This document shows positions 9,315 to 20,122 of a stretch of 64,000 bases of DNA, piece by piece; positions within the stretch are counted from its first letter, which is position 1, and the number at the start of each line of letters is the position of its first letter. The position numbers and the translations under genes are program-made. The notes beneath the pieces are model-generated. The model made no database searches. It was not told the origin of the DNA and worked only from the letters and a program-made list of their open reading frames with translations. This DNA comes from Massilia sp. PAMC28688 (GTDB taxonomy: Bacteria > Pseudomonadota > Gammaproteobacteria > Burkholderiales > Burkholderiaceae_D): contig NZ_CP080378.1 of NCBI RefSeq assembly GCF_019443445.1, positions 2,790,001-2,854,000 on the forward strand, read 5' to 3'.

Positions 9315-10069
9315 GGCGCCGACTTCGCTGAGCCAGCGCTGTAGACGTGGGGCGAAATGACGCGCATTTCTGATTCTATCCAATTTTCTACCTCTTGCAT
9401 CATGCTCTCGGCCGTGTGGCCGGCGGGCGAAATCGGCTTGCCGATAGAGACCGTAATTACGCCGGGGCGCTTCAGGAACGACTTCTTGGGCCAGCACTCG
9501 CCTGAATTATGCGCGATCGGTATGACAACCGTGTTGGTTTCGACAGCCAGGCGCGTGCCGCCGCTTTTGTATTTGCCCTTTTCGCCAACCGGGATCCGGG
9601 TCCCTTCCGGGAACATGATAATCCATTGTCCGTCAGCGAGCCGGCGTTTGCCATGTTCCACCACATGCTTGAACGCGTTCTTGCCCTGGCTGCGGTCAAT
9701 CGGGATCATGCGCAGCAGGTACATGGCCCAGCCAAAGAAGGGAATGTAGAGGATCTCGCGCTTGAACACATACACCAGCGGGCGGGTGAGGTTGGGCAGC
9801 AGGAAAATGGTCTCGAACGCCGACTGGTGCTTCGACAGCACGATGGCCGGGGCGTCGGGCAGGTTTTCGCGGCCCTTGAACTGGTAGTGGATGCCGCAAA
9901 TGACCTTGGCGCACCAGATGATGAAAACGTTCCAGCGCGAGGTGACCCAGAAGCGCTTGTTGTAGGGCAGGGGCGCGGCCAGAAAGCACACGCAGGCCCA
10001 CACGATTGTGGCGACAACCATCACCACCATGAACAGCAGGGAACGCAGGAACAGGGTCACTTTAAGCAA
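9311..10069 (-). CDS. plsC: 1-acyl-sn-glycerol-3-phosphate acyltransferase
   Basis: PlsC acylates lysophosphatidate to phosphatidate, the second acyl transfer of phospholipid synthesis, at the inner membrane. The 252-residue protein has an N-terminal transmembrane segment (about residues 6-32), the catalytic motif KHQSAFE (HX4E in place of the textbook HX4D, a variant common in proteobacterial members) and the substrate-binding FPEGTR. The start is a TTG with a GGAG element 7 bases upstream. It follows gmhB by 34 bases and overlaps the ygjP-like gene. Confidence 0.93.
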   Translation of the reverse strand: MLKVTLFLRSLLFMVVMVVATIVWACVCFLAAPLPYNKRFWVTSRWNVFIIWCAKVICGIHYQFKGRENLPDAPAIVLSKHQSAFETIFLLPNLTRPLVYVFKREILYIPFFGWAMYLLRMIPIDRSQGKNAFKHVVEHGKRRLADGQWIIMFPEGTRIPVGEKGKYKSGGTRLAVETNTVVIPIAHNSGECWPKKSFLKRPGVITVSIGKPISPAGHTAESMMQEVENWIESEMRVISPHVYSAGSAKSAP

Positions 10070-10103
10070 AACAGTCTCCGGATGCAGCCATAAAAAAAAG
10101 CGG

Positions 10104-10664
10104 TCAGATATTGAAGGACAGGGGCGCTGGCGCCTTGAGCAGCTCGCCCACCATGGCGGCCAGGTCGGGATAGACGCGGGTGCCGGGCGGCAGGCCGCCC
10201 GTTTCCGACGTCTTTTGCCCCTTGCCGGTCAGGACCAGGTGCGGCGCGCAGCCACTGATGAAACCTGCCTGCAGGTCGCGCAGGGAGTCGCCCACCGTGG
10301 GTACGCCCTTGAGGCTGATCTTGAAGCGCTTCGAGATTTCGTCGAACATCCCGGGCTTGGGCTTGCGGCAGTCGCAGTTGTCAATCGCCGCATGCGGGCA
10401 AAAGAAGATGGCATCGATATCGGCGCCCACCTGCTGCGCCATCATGTGCATCTTCTGGTGGATGGCGTTCAGGGTGCGCATGTCGAACAGCTCGCGCGCG
10501 ATGCCCGACTGGTTGGACGCCACCACCACCCGGTAGCCGGCCTGGTTCAGCTGGGCGATTGCCTCCAGCGAGCCGGGAATGGGTATCCATTCGGCCGGCG
10601 ACTTGATAAAGGCGGGCGAGTCGTGGTTGATGACGCCGTCGCGGTCGAGGATGATCATCTTCAT
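10104..10664 (-). CDS. gmhB: D-glycero-beta-D-manno-heptose 1,7-bisphosphate 7-phosphatase
   Basis: GmhB removes the C7 phosphate of heptose bisphosphate on the way to ADP-heptose, the substrate of WaaC. The 186-residue HAD-family protein starts with the nucleophile motif DRDGVIN, then has SNQSGIAR (motif II), the zinc-binding segment CPHAAIDNCDCRKPKPGM and GDSLRDLQAG (motif IV). A GAGGA element precedes ATG 10664. It is 12 bases downstream of glyS, so probably co-transcribed with glyQS and plsC, an arrangement common in Burkholderiales. Confidence 0.94.
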   Translation of the reverse strand: MKMIILDRDGVINHDSPAFIKSPAEWIPIPGSLEAIAQLNQAGYRVVVASNQSGIARELFDMRTLNAIHQKMHMMAQQVGADIDAIFFCPHAAIDNCDCRKPKPGMFDEISKRFKISLKGVPTVGDSLRDLQAGFISGCAPHLVLTGKGQKTSETGGLPPGTRVYPDLAAMVGELLKAPAPLSFNI

Positions 10665-10676
10665 GCGCGGCGGTCC

Positions 10677-12764
10677 TCAGGTGGCCAGCTTGGAAATGTC
10701 GGCCACCCGGTTCATCATCGCGTGCAGCGACGACAGCAGTGCCAGACGGTTGTTGCGCAGGGCCGGGTCGTCGGCCATGACCATCACGCCATTGAAAAAG
10801 GCGTCGACATCATCGCGCAGCTGGGCCAGCGTCTTGAGCGTGCCGGTGAAGTCGCGCGTGGCAAAGGCGCCGTCCACCTGCGGGCGCACGCGGGCAATGG
10901 CGGCAAACAGCGCCTTTTCCGCGTCTTCCTGCAGCAGGCTTTCCGATACTTCGCCAATGGCGACATCGGTTTTCTTGAGGATGTTGGTGATGCGCTTGTT
11001 GGCAGCTGCCAGCGAGGCCGATTCCGGCAGCGCGGCAAAGGCCTGCACCGCCTCCAGGCGCTCGACGATGTCGTGCAGGCGATCGAGGTCGTCCACCAGC
11101 ACCGCTTCCACTTCGCTCGGCGTAAAGCCGCGCTCGCGCAGGATGCCGCGCATGCGGTCGATCATGAAGGCGCGCACTTCCTTGACCGGGTCGACATAGC
11201 CGGCAATGCCGGTAAAGCGCGCGTTGGCCAGTTCCAGCAAATGCGAGATGGAGATGTCCATGCGCTTTTCAATCAGCATGCGCAGCACGCCCAGGGCATG
11301 GCGGCGCAGTGCGAACGGGTCTTTTTCGCCCGTTGGCTGCAGGCCGATGCCCCAGATGCCCACCAGCGTTTCGAGCTTGTCTGCCAGGGCCACCACGGTC
11401 CCGGTATTGGTCGATGGCAGGCTGTCGCCGGCAAAGCGCGGCTGGTAGTGTTCGGTCGCGGTCAGGGCCACTTCGTCGGCTTCGCCGTCATGGCGCGCGT
11501 AGTAGGTGCCCATGATGCCTTGCAGCTCGGGGAATTCGCCCACCATGTCGGTCAGAAGGTCGGCCTTGGACAGCAGGGCGCCCCGCTCAGCCAGCGCGGC
11601 GTCGTAGTTGAGCGCCAGGGCGATGTCGATCGCCAGGGCCACCACGCGCTTCGAGCGTGCCGCCTGGGTGCCCAGCTTGTTGTGGTAGACGACGTTTTCC
11701 AGCAGTGGCAGGCGCTCGGCCAGCGACTTCTTTTTGTCCTGCTCAAAGAAGAACTTGGCGTCCGACAGGCGCGGACGCACCACGCGTTCATTGCCGCCAA
11801 TGATGTGCTGCGGGTCGCCGGTGGCGATGTTGGACACGATCAGAAAGCGCGAACGCAGCTTGCCGGCGGCGTCGGTCAGCGCAAAATACTTTTGATTGGT
11901 CTGCATGGTGAGGATCAGGCATTCCTGCGGCACGGCCAGGAATTCTTCCTCGAAGTGGCACTCGTACACCACCGGCCACTCGACCAGGGCGCTGACTTCT
12001 TCGAGCAGCGATTCGGGCATGAGCACCTTGTCGTCACCGGCGGCAGAGAGCAGGGCAGCGCGGATCTTTTCCTTGCGCCCTTCGATGTTGGCAATGACCT
12101 TGCCTTCGGTTTCCAGCGTGGCGGCGTACTGCTCCGCGTGCGCGATGGGCAGCGCCGCGCCATCGGTCAGGAAGCGGTGGCCCAGCGTTTCGCGCCCGGC
12201 CGTCAGGCCAAGCAGCGTGACCGGCACCACCTGCTCGCCGTGCAGGGCGATCAAGCTGTGCGCGGGGCGCACGAACTGCACGGTGCTGCCGTCCGGACGC
12301 TGGTAGCTCATGAGCTTTGGAATGGGCAGCTTGGCACTCGACTCTTCGAGCGCCGCCTGCAGGCCCGTATGCAGGGCGCTGCCGGCCACGCTGCGCGTGT
12401 AGAACAGGCTCTCGGCCTTGCCGTCGGCGGCGCGCTCCAGCGCGCTGATGTCCAGGTCCGCCAGGCCCATGGCTGCCAGCTTCTTGGCCAGCGGCGCAGT
12501 GCCCTTGCCGTCGGCGTCCAGGGCCACCGACACCGGCAGCACCTTTTCGCGCACCGACTTGTCGGGCGAGGTGGCGCGGACATTGGTGATGGACACGGCC
12601 AGGCGGCGTGGCGAGGCGTAGGCCGTGGCCACGCTGGCTTCATCGAGGAAGTCGCGTGTTTTCAGGCCGTTGACGATACCGGCGGCAAAGGCCGCGCCCA
12701 GTTTGACCAGTGCCTTTGGCGGCAGTTCTTCGGTCAGCAGTTCGACGAGTAGTGTGTGGTTCAT
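10677..12764 (-). CDS. glyS: Glycine-tRNA ligase beta subunit
   Basis: The large subunit of the bacterial alpha2beta2 glycyl-tRNA synthetase, involved in tRNA-Gly recognition. The 695-residue length and the N-terminal [15 protein letters not shown] match GlyS. The C-terminal region resembles the arginyl-tRNA-synthetase-type anticodon-binding domain ([11 protein letters not shown], then a helical bundle). ATG 12764 gives the canonical start; an in-frame ATG further upstream at 12875 falls inside glyQ. It is 13 bases downstream of glyQ. Confidence 0.97.
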   Translation of the reverse strand: MNHTLLVELLTEELPPKALVKLGAAFAAGIVNGLKTRDFLDEASVATAYASPRRLAVSITNVRATSPDKSVREKVLPVSVALDADGKGTAPLAKKLAAMGLADLDISALERAADGKAESLFYTRSVAGSALHTGLQAALEESSAKLPIPKLMSYQRPDGSTVQFVRPAHSLIALHGEQVVPVTLLGLTAGRETLGHRFLTDGAALPIAHAEQYAATLETEGKVIANIEGRKEKIRAALLSAAGDDKVLMPESLLEEVSALVEWPVVYECHFEEEFLAVPQECLILTMQTNQKYFALTDAAGKLRSRFLIVSNIATGDPQHIIGGNERVVRPRLSDAKFFFEQDKKKSLAERLPLLENVVYHNKLGTQAARSKRVVALAIDIALALNYDAALAERGALLSKADLLTDMVGEFPELQGIMGTYYARHDGEADEVALTATEHYQPRFAGDSLPSTNTGTVVALADKLETLVGIWGIGLQPTGEKDPFALRRHALGVLRMLIEKRMDISISHLLELANARFTGIAGYVDPVKEVRAFMIDRMRGILRERGFTPSEVEAVLVDDLDRLHDIVERLEAVQAFAALPESASLAAANKRITNILKKTDVAIGEVSESLLQEDAEKALFAAIARVRPQVDGAFATRDFTGTLKTLAQLRDDVDAFFNGVMVMADDPALRNNRLALLSSLHAMMNRVADISKLAT

Positions 12765-12777
12765 GGTTGTTCTTCTT

Positions 12778-13689
12778 TTAGACGGCGGCAGCGCTCTTGG
12801 GAGCCATCGGGAATCCCAGCTTTTCGCGGGAGTCGTAGTAGGCCTGGGCGACCAGGCGCGACAGGGTGCGCACACGCCCGATATAGGCGGCGCGCTCGGT
12901 CACCGAAATGGCGCCGCGCGCGTCGAGCATGTTGAAGCTGTGCGAGGCGCGCATGATCTGCTCGTAGGCCGGCAGCGTCAGCTGCAGTTCGATCAGGCGC
13001 TTGGCTTCCGACTCGTGGTTGGCAAACTGCGCGAACAGCAGTTCGGTGTTCGCATGCTCGAAATTGTAGGTCGACTGCTCCACCTCGTTCTGATGGTAGA
13101 CGTCGCCGTACGACAGGCGTTTCACCTCGCCGTTTTCTTCCCACTCGGTCCATACCAGGTCGTACACGTTCTCCACGCCCTGCAGGTACATGGCCAGGCG
13201 CTCGATGCCGTAGGTGATTTCGCCCAGCACCGGTTTGCAGTCAAGGCCGCCCACTTGCTGGAAGTAGGTGAACTGGGTCACCTCCATGCCATTGAGCCAG
13301 ACTTCCCAGCCCAGGCCCCAGGCGCCCAGGGTCGGGCTTTCCCAGTCGTCTTCCACGAAGCGCACGTCATTTTTTTTCAGGTCCAGACCGAGCGCTTCAA
13401 GCGAACCGAGGTACAGGTCCAGGATGTTTTCCGGCGCCGGCTTGAGCACTACCTGGTACTGGTAGTAGTGCTGGAGGCGGTTGGGGTTCTCGCCGTAGCG
13501 GCCATCCTTGGGGCGGCGCGATGGCTGCACATACGCGGCGCGCCAGGGTTCCGGACCAATCGCGCGCAGGAAGGTGCCGGTGTGAAAAGTACCGGCCCCG
13601 ACTTCCATGTCGTAGGGCTGGAGCAGGGCGCAACCCTGCTTGTCCCAGTAGGATTGCAAGGTCAGGATGATTTGTTGGAATGTGAGCAT
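12778..13689 (-). CDS. glyQ: Glycine-tRNA ligase alpha subunit
   Basis: The catalytic class II subunit of glycyl-tRNA synthetase. The 303-residue protein has the typical [18 protein letters not shown] start, the [12 protein letters not shown] motif, [16 protein letters not shown] (class II motif 2 region) and the GGLDCKPV and [12 protein letters not shown] segments. ATG 13689 was chosen over an ATG 21 bases upstream because it gives the family N-terminus. First gene of the operon glyQ-glyS-gmhB-plsC-ygjP-like; its promoter should lie in 13690-13800. Confidence 0.97.
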   Translation of the reverse strand: MLTFQQIILTLQSYWDKQGCALLQPYDMEVGAGTFHTGTFLRAIGPEPWRAAYVQPSRRPKDGRYGENPNRLQHYYQYQVVLKPAPENILDLYLGSLEALGLDLKKNDVRFVEDDWESPTLGAWGLGWEVWLNGMEVTQFTYFQQVGGLDCKPVLGEITYGIERLAMYLQGVENVYDLVWTEWEENGEVKRLSYGDVYHQNEVEQSTYNFEHANTELLFAQFANHESEAKRLIELQLTLPAYEQIMRASHSFNMLDARGAISVTERAAYIGRVRTLSRLVAQAYYDSREKLGFPMAPKSAAAV

Positions 13690-13923
13690 CTTGGTGGCTG
13701 CCGCGCGCAAAACGCACGATGTAGGTTTGCTAAAACGACCAATTTTAGCGGGTTTGGCGCGTTTTCGGGGCTGCGCGCCGGAACTATGTGATCTTTTATG
13801 GCATTTTCCCGTGTCTGCGATCGCTGCGGCACTTTCTCAGGCGAAAATTAAACTCGCGGGAACTTGCCAATTGAGTATCATGTCCGTGGCGTCCTTGCCA
13901 AACCACTTTTTTGCACCCACCAC

Positions 13924-14709
13924 ATGAACACTCCCCTTGTGCGCGCACCGCTGTTGTTGCTGGCTGTTGCCGCTTGCAGTTATGCCGTTCACCTGTCCGC
14001 GCAGGCGCAACGATCCCCGGGGTCCGGGCGTATCACGACGCAGCTGGGCGGCGCACAGCCGCCGCGCGACGAGTCTTTTTTACCGTATCGGCCTTTGCTG
14101 GAGGTGCAACACCATTTGCGCAAATCCATGCCGGCCGAATCGCCACGGGTGGATGCCTGGTACCGCGCCAGTTTCCCGGGAATGTCGGAAGCCGAGCGTG
14201 ACGCCTATGTGCCGGCCGACAATGCCCTGACCCTGGTAAGCCGCTCGACAACAGTCAACATCCCCATTCGCCGGGGTGCCTATTTTGCGCTTCCCGAGTT
14301 ACAGGACGCCTACGACGAGAAGGCCAAGCTGCTGATCGGCGGCGAGCGCACGGTCTGGGTTGGCGTGTGGTGGACGCTGCGCGTGCCGGACAGCCGGCAA
14401 GTGTCGTATGGCGATATCGTCAGCGCCAGGGCGCAGATCGCCGCCGTGCAAAACCGGATCTCCAACTATTCGCCACCCATGCTCAAGGCAGTCAAACGCA
14501 ATCCCTACGATGGCATCAAGGCGTGCTTTCACGGAGACGACGGCGGCGCCATCCTGGTCAATGGCGAGGCGCGTGCCGATGCAGTGGACGGGTCGTGCAA
14601 GGTGTTGTTCAGCGACAGCCGCATCGCCAATGACGCCACCATCGCCTTTGCCGGCCCGGTGACCGCGGTCAGTTTCATCGACCGCCGCTTTTACACTCGC
14701 AGCAAGTAG
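13924..14709 (+). CDS. Exported protein of unknown function
   Basis: A 261-residue protein I do not recognise. Residues 1-27 form a signal peptide (VRAPLLLLAVAACSYAVHLS, then AQAQR), so it is probably periplasmic. The body has no transmembrane helix. It contains two Cys residues in the last third (KACFHGDD and GSCKVLF) that could form a disulphide, and WVGVWWTLRVPDS near residue 145. ATG 13924 was selected because an upstream in-frame ATG precedes the signal peptide by 20 unsuitable residues. It stands alone, divergent from glyQ and convergent with lnt, 4 bases from the lnt stop. Confidence 0.75.
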   Translation: MNTPLVRAPLLLLAVAACSYAVHLSAQAQRSPGSGRITTQLGGAQPPRDESFLPYRPLLEVQHHLRKSMPAESPRVDAWYRASFPGMSEAERDAYVPADNALTLVSRSTTVNIPIRRGAYFALPELQDAYDEKAKLLIGGERTVWVGVWWTLRVPDSRQVSYGDIVSARAQIAAVQNRISNYSPPMLKAVKRNPYDGIKACFHGDDGGAILVNGEARADAVDGSCKVLFSDSRIANDATIAFAGPVTAVSFIDRRFYTRSK

Positions 14710-14713
14710 TTCG

Positions 14714-16279
14714 CTATGCTGGTGGCGCCGCCCGCCGGCGCCATGACAACAGTCCGGCAGCGGCGAGCGCGAGCGCGCCCAGGAGCAGAAAAGTGTAATT
14801 GCCAAAGCGGATGAAGGGCGTCATGCCGCCCATGCCCTGCACTGTCGTCCTGAGTGCGCCGTACTCGTAATTGGGCACTGACGCCACCACATTGCCGCGC
14901 CCGTCGATCACGGCCGTGGCACCGGTGTTGGTGGCGCGCAGCATGGGGCGCCCCGTTTCGATGGAGCGCATCTGTGAAATCTGCAGGTGCTGCGGAATGG
15001 CCACCGACTCTCCGAACCAGGCCAGGTTCGAGACGTTGAGCAGCATGGTGGCGGGACGCGCACTGCTGCGCAGCTGCAGGGCGATTTCTTCGCCAAACAC
15101 GTCTTCGTAGCAGACATTGGGCAGCACCAGCTGGTCCTTGACCGGGAATGGCGCCTGGACCTCGGCCCCGCGCGTCATGTCGGCCAGCGGCATGCGCATC
15201 ATGTCGACAAACCAGCGAAAGCCGGCGGGGACGAATTCGCCAAACGGCACCAGGTGCTGCTTGTCGAAGCGGTAGGCCCGCCCGCCGGGCGACATGCCAA
15301 CCACGCTGTTGGCCACCATGCCGGGACCGTCGGCGATGGGAATGCCGAACATCAGGTGGCTGCCGCTGGAGGCGGCGTACTGCTGGAGCGACGGCAGATA
15401 ATCAGGCGGCAGGTTTTGCGGGATGCGTGCCACGGCGGTTTCGGGCAGGGCGATCAGGTCGGCCGGTTCGGCCATCACCATGGTCCGGTACTGCTCCAGG
15501 GCGCGGGCAATGTGCTCGGGGTCGAACTTGCTGGTCTGGGCGATATTACCCTGCAGAAGACGCACCGTGATGGGCTGCCCCACGGGCTCGGTCCACTGGA
15601 TGAAAGTCAGGCCAAAGCCTGCCGCCAGCACCGATGCCAGCACGCCCATGCCCAGCATGCGGGCGCGCTGGGTCAGCATGACAATGCAGCCTGCGCACAG
15701 GGCCGCGATCACGCCCACGCCGTACACGCCAATCAGGGGCGCATAGCCGGCCAGCGGGCTGATATTGTGCGCGTAGCCGGATGCGGCCCAGGGGAAGCCG
15801 GTCATGACCCAGCCACGCATCCATTCCGACACGCCCCAGGCAAAAGGCAGCACCACCAGCAGGAAGCTCGTCACCGGCAGCGCCAGGCGGCGCCGCAGCC
15901 AGGTGGAGACACCGGCGGCAAAGGCGCCGAACAGTCCCATGTACACGCCCAGCAGGCACACGAAGAACACGGCAAGCGGCCCCGGGATGTGCCCGAAACG
16001 GTTCATGGTGATGTACAGCCAGTGCATGCCGGCCACCGACCAGCCAAAGCCGAAGGCCCAGCCAATCAGGGTGCTGCGCTTGATGCGGGTATCCATGCCG
16101 ACCTGGTAGAACAGGAAGGCCAGCGACAGGAACTGGATCGGCCACCAGCCGAAGGGCGCAAACGAAAACACGCTGGCGGCGCCGGCAAGTGCCGCGAACA
16201 GCATGGGCAGGGCGGTGCCGCGCGGGGCACGCACGGCACCCTCCGCGCCAGTGGTGGGAGCAGGGCGGCGCCGCAGCAT
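14714..16279 (-). CDS. lnt: Apolipoprotein N-acyltransferase
   Basis: Lnt N-acylates the N-terminal Cys of lipoproteins in the inner membrane. The 521-residue protein has about six N-terminal transmembrane helices followed by a nitrilase-like periplasmic domain with the catalytic Glu (LIALPETAVARIP), Lys (DKQHLVPFGEF) and Cys (PNVCYEDVFGEE), and a last C-terminal transmembrane helix. The start overlaps the corC stop by one base (TAATG). An internal Met at residue 26 would remove a non-conserved N-terminal extension and is an alternative start. Confidence 0.95.
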   Translation of the reverse strand: MLRRRPAPTTGAEGAVRAPRGTALPMLFAALAGAASVFSFAPFGWWPIQFLSLAFLFYQVGMDTRIKRSTLIGWAFGFGWSVAGMHWLYITMNRFGHIPGPLAVFFVCLLGVYMGLFGAFAAGVSTWLRRRLALPVTSFLLVVLPFAWGVSEWMRGWVMTGFPWAASGYAHNISPLAGYAPLIGVYGVGVIAALCAGCIVMLTQRARMLGMGVLASVLAAGFGLTFIQWTEPVGQPITVRLLQGNIAQTSKFDPEHIARALEQYRTMVMAEPADLIALPETAVARIPQNLPPDYLPSLQQYAASSGSHLMFGIPIADGPGMVANSVVGMSPGGRAYRFDKQHLVPFGEFVPAGFRWFVDMMRMPLADMTRGAEVQAPFPVKDQLVLPNVCYEDVFGEEIALQLRSSARPATMLLNVSNLAWFGESVAIPQHLQISQMRSIETGRPMLRATNTGATAVIDGRGNVVASVPNYEYGALRTTVQGMGGMTPFIRFGNYTFLLLGALALAAAGLLSWRRRAAPPA

Positions 16280-17157
16280 TAATCGCGTTCGTCTTCGGGA
16301 AGGGGGAGTTTTTCCACCAGCAGCACGTGGACCTGGCGCGCATCGGCGCGCAGCACTTCGAAGCGCAGGTTGTCCATGTCGAACACGTCGCCCTTGTGCG
16401 GCATGCGTCCAAGGTGATTGGCAACCAGGCCGCCGATGGTGTCGACGTCGTCTTCGGGCAGGCTGGTGCCCAGTTCTTCGTTGAACTGTTCGATCTCGGT
16501 GAGGGCCTTGATGCGCCAGCGCGGGCCGAGCTGGCCTTCCTTGATGGAGAGGATGTTGTCTTCCTCTTCGTCGAAGTCGTATTCGTCTTCGATGTCGCCC
16601 ACGATCTGTTCGAGCACGTCTTCAATCGTGATGAGACCTGCCACGCCGCTGTATTCATCGACCACGATGGCCATGTGGTTGTGATTGGCGCGGAAGTCGC
16701 GCAGCAGCACATTGAGGCGCTTGGACTCGGGAATGAAGATGGCCGGGCGCAGCATGTCGCGCACGTCGAAAGCTTCTTCGGCGTAGTAGCGCAGCAAGTC
16801 CTTGGCCAGCAGGATACCGACCACGCGGTCACGTTCCCCTTCGATGGCCGGGAAGCGCGAGTGCTGGGTTTCCAGCACGTGCGGCAGCCAGTCTTCGATG
16901 GGACGGGAAATGTCGATCACGTCCATCTGCGAGCGCGGCACCATGATGTCGCGGGCCGAGAGGTCGGACACCTGGAACACGCCTTCAATCATGGACAGCG
17001 CATCGGCGTCAATGAGATTGCGTTCGTGGGCGTCGTGCAGGACCTCGAGCAGCTCGGCGCGGTTTTCGGGCTCGGGGGAGATGAGTGCGGTCAGGCGTTC
17101 AAACAGCGACCGATGGGGTTTGGCGTCCGTGCGGACGTCATAAGAGTGCTCTGGCAT
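16279..17157 (-). CDS. corC: CBS-pair protein of the CorC/YbeX type
   Basis: A soluble HlyC/CorC-family protein linked to Mg/Co transport and, in the YbeX subgroup, to ribosome metabolism. The 292-residue protein has an N-terminal acidic region, the LSARDIMVPRSQM motif before the first CBS repeat, a second CBS repeat with IVVDEYSGVAGLITIEDVLEQIVGDI-type sequence and a C-terminal transporter-associated domain (about residues 205-285). No DUF21 membrane domain is present, as expected for CorC rather than full-length HlyC-like proteins. ATG 17157 (MPEHSYD) is preferred; an ATG at 17181 is also in frame. Neighbours ybeY, phoH and lnt form the conserved ybeZYX-lnt cluster. Confidence 0.92.
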   Translation of the reverse strand: MPEHSYDVRTDAKPHRSLFERLTALISPEPENRAELLEVLHDAHERNLIDADALSMIEGVFQVSDLSARDIMVPRSQMDVIDISRPIEDWLPHVLETQHSRFPAIEGERDRVVGILLAKDLLRYYAEEAFDVRDMLRPAIFIPESKRLNVLLRDFRANHNHMAIVVDEYSGVAGLITIEDVLEQIVGDIEDEYDFDEEEDNILSIKEGQLGPRWRIKALTEIEQFNEELGTSLPEDDVDTIGGLVANHLGRMPHKGDVFDMDNLRFEVLRADARQVHVLLVEKLPLPEDERD

Positions 17158-17263
17158 AGTTGGCGTGAGCCGTTGTTGCAATAGGGGGTAGCATACACCA
17201 AAAGGCCGGATGCCCGTTTTTTAAGCGGACTTGCATCCCGTTGGGCAACTTTTTGGCAGGGGG

Positions 17264-17734
17264 TCAAGTCTCGGCGGCGTAGGGATCCGGATAGCCCATG
17301 GCGGCCAGAATATCGCGTTCGAGCTGTTCCATCTCGTGCGCGTCGTCGTCGTCCTCATGGTCATAGCCTTGCGCGTGCAATACGCCGTGCACGATCAGGT
17401 GCGCCGCGTGTTCTTCCAGCGTCTTGCCCTGCTCCTGCGCCTCGCGTTCGAGCACCTCGGTGCACAGGATGATGTCGGCCTGCACCGGCTCGTCGTCGGC
17501 CAGCGTGTCGCCCTCGTTGTAGGCAAAGGTGAGCACGTTGGTGGCGTAATCCTTGCCCCGGTATTCGCGGTTGAGTACCTGGCCTTCGGCGGCGTCGACA
17601 AAACGGATGGTCAGCTCGGCCGGACCGAGCAGGGCCGCCTGCACCCAGCGCCGCACTTTCTGGCGCGTGATGCTGTCCTGCAGGCGCGCATCGGGATACT
17701 GGACGGACAGGGACAGCTTATTTTTTGCGGGCAT
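17264..17734 (-). CDS. ybeY: Endoribonuclease YbeY (rRNA maturation factor)
   Basis: YbeY is a zinc-dependent RNase needed for 16S rRNA 3'-end maturation and ribosome quality control. The 156-residue protein holds the signature [11 protein letters not shown] (three zinc-ligand His). ATG 17734 overlaps the end of phoH by 17 bases, giving translational coupling. The N-terminal segment [15 protein letters not shown] is typical. The preceding part of this reading frame lies inside phoH and is not coding in this frame. Confidence 0.95.
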   Translation of the reverse strand: MPAKNKLSLSVQYPDARLQDSITRQKVRRWVQAALLGPAELTIRFVDAAEGQVLNREYRGKDYATNVLTFAYNEGDTLADDEPVQADIILCTEVLEREAQEQGKTLEEHAAHLIVHGVLHAQGYDHEDDDDAHEMEQLERDILAAMGYPDPYAAET

Positions 17735-18764
17735 TTTTGACAGCAGGCTTGGGTAGCAGGGCAATATCTTCGACGGCGGCAGCGTTTTCGTAAGCGTCGA
17801 CAATGCGCGCCACCAGCGGGTGGCGCACCACGTCCACGCTCGTGAAGTGGGTAAAGGCAATCCCGCGCACATCCTTGAGCACGCCCACGGCGTCCACCAG
17901 GCCGCTCTTTTGCGTCTTGTGCAGGTCGACCTGGGTGGTGTCGCCCGTGACCACGGCCTTGCTGCCAAAGCCGATGCGGGTCAGGAACATCTTCATCTGT
18001 TCCACCGTCGTGTTCTGGGCTTCGTCCAGGATCACGAAGGCGTGGTTGAGGGTGCGCCCGCGCATATAGGCCAGGGGCGCAATCTCGATCACCTGTTTCT
18101 CGAACAGTTTCTGGGTGCGGTCAAAGCCCAGCAGGTCGTACAGGGCGTCATACAGGGGGCGCAGGTAAGGGTCCACCTTCTGCGCCAGGTCCCCGGGCAA
18201 AAAGCCCAGGCGCTCGCCCGCTTCCACGGCCGGGCGGGTCAGGATGATGCGCTTGACGGCGTCGCGTTCCAGCGCATCGACCGCGCAGGCTACGGCCAGG
18301 TAGGTCTTGCCGGTACCGGCCGGGCCCACGCCAAAGGCAATGTCGTGTTCGAGAATGGCGCGCAGATACTGGATCTGGTGCGGCGTGCGCCCGCGCAGGT
18401 CGCTGCGCCGGGTCTTCAGGGTCGGACTGTTGATTTCAATGTCGGGCAGCACCTGCTCGGGCTCGTTTTCCTGCTGGGCATGGCTGTGCAGGCCGGTGCG
18501 CTGCTCCACCAGGGCCAGCTGCACTTCCTCGATCGGCACCACCTTGTTGGCCACGGCGTAAAACCGTTCCAGAATTTCGACGGCGCGGGCGGCATTGGTG
18601 CCGCTGACGATGAATTTTTCGCCGCGCCGGAAAATGGTGACGTCGAGGGCGGCCGAAATCTGGCGCAGGTTTTCGTCAAGCGGGCCGCACAGGTGTGCCA
18701 GGCGCGTGTTGTCGAGGGGCTCGGGAATGAAATATTCTGGCTGGGTAGGGATTTTTGTTTTCAA
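17718..18764 (-). CDS. phoH: PhoH-family ATPase (YbeZ)
   Basis: A cytoplasmic PhoH-like P-loop ATPase that works with YbeY in ribosome and RNA metabolism. The 348-residue protein has an N-terminal KH-like region, Walker A GPAGTGKT at about residue 147 and a Walker [10 protein letters not shown] about 85 residues later, then TGDTTQVDL. It overlaps miaB by 4 bases upstream and ybeY by 17 bases downstream. The C-terminal tail is basic (VKNARKK). Confidence 0.94.
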   Translation of the reverse strand: MKTKIPTQPEYFIPEPLDNTRLAHLCGPLDENLRQISAALDVTIFRRGEKFIVSGTNAARAVEILERFYAVANKVVPIEEVQLALVEQRTGLHSHAQQENEPEQVLPDIEINSPTLKTRRSDLRGRTPHQIQYLRAILEHDIAFGVGPAGTGKTYLAVACAVDALERDAVKRIILTRPAVEAGERLGFLPGDLAQKVDPYLRPLYDALYDLLGFDRTQKLFEKQVIEIAPLAYMRGRTLNHAFVILDEAQNTTVEQMKMFLTRIGFGSKAVVTGDTTQVDLHKTQKSGLVDAVGVLKDVRGIAFTHFTSVDVVRHPLVARIVDAYENAAAVEDIALLPKPAVKNARKK

Positions 18765-20122
18765 CTGGCTCTGGCAATCGTGTCTAGGCTGGGGACAAGT
18801 TCGCCGCGCAGCGTGTAATTAAAACTCTCGGTAATGCGCACGTCGGCCATCTGGCCCACCAGCGCGGCGGCATTGCTGCCCGCATCAAAGTTGACGACGC
18901 GGTTGTTTTCGGTGCGGCCCTGCAACTCGGCCGCGTTCTTCACGGACGGGCCTTCCACCAGGATGCGCTGCACGGTGCCGACCATGGCCGCACTGTACTT
19001 GCGCGTGTTGGCGTCGATGGCTGCCTGCAGGCGCTGCAGACGGGCCAGCTTGACCTCGTGCGGCGTAGCGTCCTCCAGGCTGGCCGCCGGGGTGCCGGGG
19101 CGCTTGCTGAAGATAAAACTGTAACTGGTGTCGAATCCCACATCTTCAATGAGTTTCATCATCGCTTCGAAGTCGGCCTCGGTTTCTCCGGGAAAACCGA
19201 CAATGAAGTCCGACGAGATCGACATCTGCGGGCGCACCGCGCGGATGCGGCGGATGATGGACTTGTATTCCAGGCCCGTGTAGCCGCGCTTCATGGCACC
19301 CAGTACCTTGTCGGCGCCGTGCTGGGCCGGCAGGTACAGGTGATTGACCAGCTGTGGAATCTTTGCGTAGGCATCAATCAGGCGCTGGGTAAATTCTTTC
19401 GGGTGGCTGGTGACAAAGCGGATGCGTTCCACGCCCGGGATATCGGCCACGTATTCCAGCAGCAAGGCAAAGTCGGCAATCTCGCCGCCTTCCATCTGGC
19501 CGCGGAAGGCATTGACGTTTTGCCCCAGCAAGGTAATTTCCTTGACGCCCTGGGCCGCCAGGCCGGCCACTTCGGCCAGCACGTCCTCCAAGCGGCGCGA
19601 CACTTCCTCGCCGCGCGTATACGGCACCACGCAGTAGCTGCAATACTTGCTGCAGCCTTCCATGATGGAGACAAAGGCCGAGGCGCCCTCGACCCTGGCC
19701 GGCGGCAAATGATCGAATTTTTCAATCTCGGGGAAACTGATGTCCACTTGCGCGTCGCCACTGGCGCGGCGCTGGGCAATCAGGTGCGGCAGCCGGTGCA
19801 GCGTTTGCGGGCCAAATACCATGTCCACATAGGGCGCACGCTTGACGATGGCTTCGCCTTCTTGCGAAGCGACGCAGCCGCCAACGCCGATCAACAGGTC
19901 CGGGCGCTTGAGCTTGAGTTCGCGCAGCCGGCCCAGGTCGGAAAACACTTTTTCCTGCGCCTTTTCCCTCACCGAACATGTGTTGAGCAGGATCACGTCC
20001 GCATCGTCGGCCGTATCCGTGCGGACCAGGCCATCGGAAGCCCCCAGTACGTCGGCCATCTTGTCCGAGTCGTACTCGTTCATTTGGCACCCGAAGGTCT
20101 TGATGAAAACTTTCTTTTGCAT
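18761..20122 (-). CDS. miaB: tRNA-2-methylthio-N6-dimethylallyladenosine synthase
   Basis: MiaB is a radical-SAM methylthiotransferase that converts i6A37 to ms2i6A37 in tRNAs reading UNN codons. The 453-residue protein has the N-terminal UPF0004 domain ([15 protein letters not shown], the first auxiliary-cluster Cys), the radical-SAM motif CSKYCSYC at about residue 157 and a C-terminal TRAM domain ending near LRGELV. It is the first gene of the miaB-phoH-ybeY-corC-lnt operon. Its substrate precursor is made by MiaA, encoded at 38585-39544. Confidence 0.96.
   Translation of the reverse strand: MQKKVFIKTFGCQMNEYDSDKMADVLGASDGLVRTDTADDADVILLNTCSVREKAQEKVFSDLGRLRELKLKRPDLLIGVGGCVASQEGEAIVKRAPYVDMVFGPQTLHRLPHLIAQRRASGDAQVDISFPEIEKFDHLPPARVEGASAFVSIMEGCSKYCSYCVVPYTRGEEVSRRLEDVLAEVAGLAAQGVKEITLLGQNVNAFRGQMEGGEIADFALLLEYVADIPGVERIRFVTSHPKEFTQRLIDAYAKIPQLVNHLYLPAQHGADKVLGAMKRGYTGLEYKSIIRRIRAVRPQMSISSDFIVGFPGETEADFEAMMKLIEDVGFDTSYSFIFSKRPGTPAASLEDATPHEVKLARLQRLQAAIDANTRKYSAAMVGTVQRILVEGPSVKNAAELQGRTENNRVVNFDAGSNAAALVGQMADVRITESFNYTLRGELVPSLDTIARAS

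Noticed and set aside
10008..12752. 914-codon plus-strand open frame antisense to glyS and gmhB
   Set aside because: It is a high-GC shadow of well-identified minus-strand genes; its translation is His/Gln/Gly-rich with no domain and no RBS.
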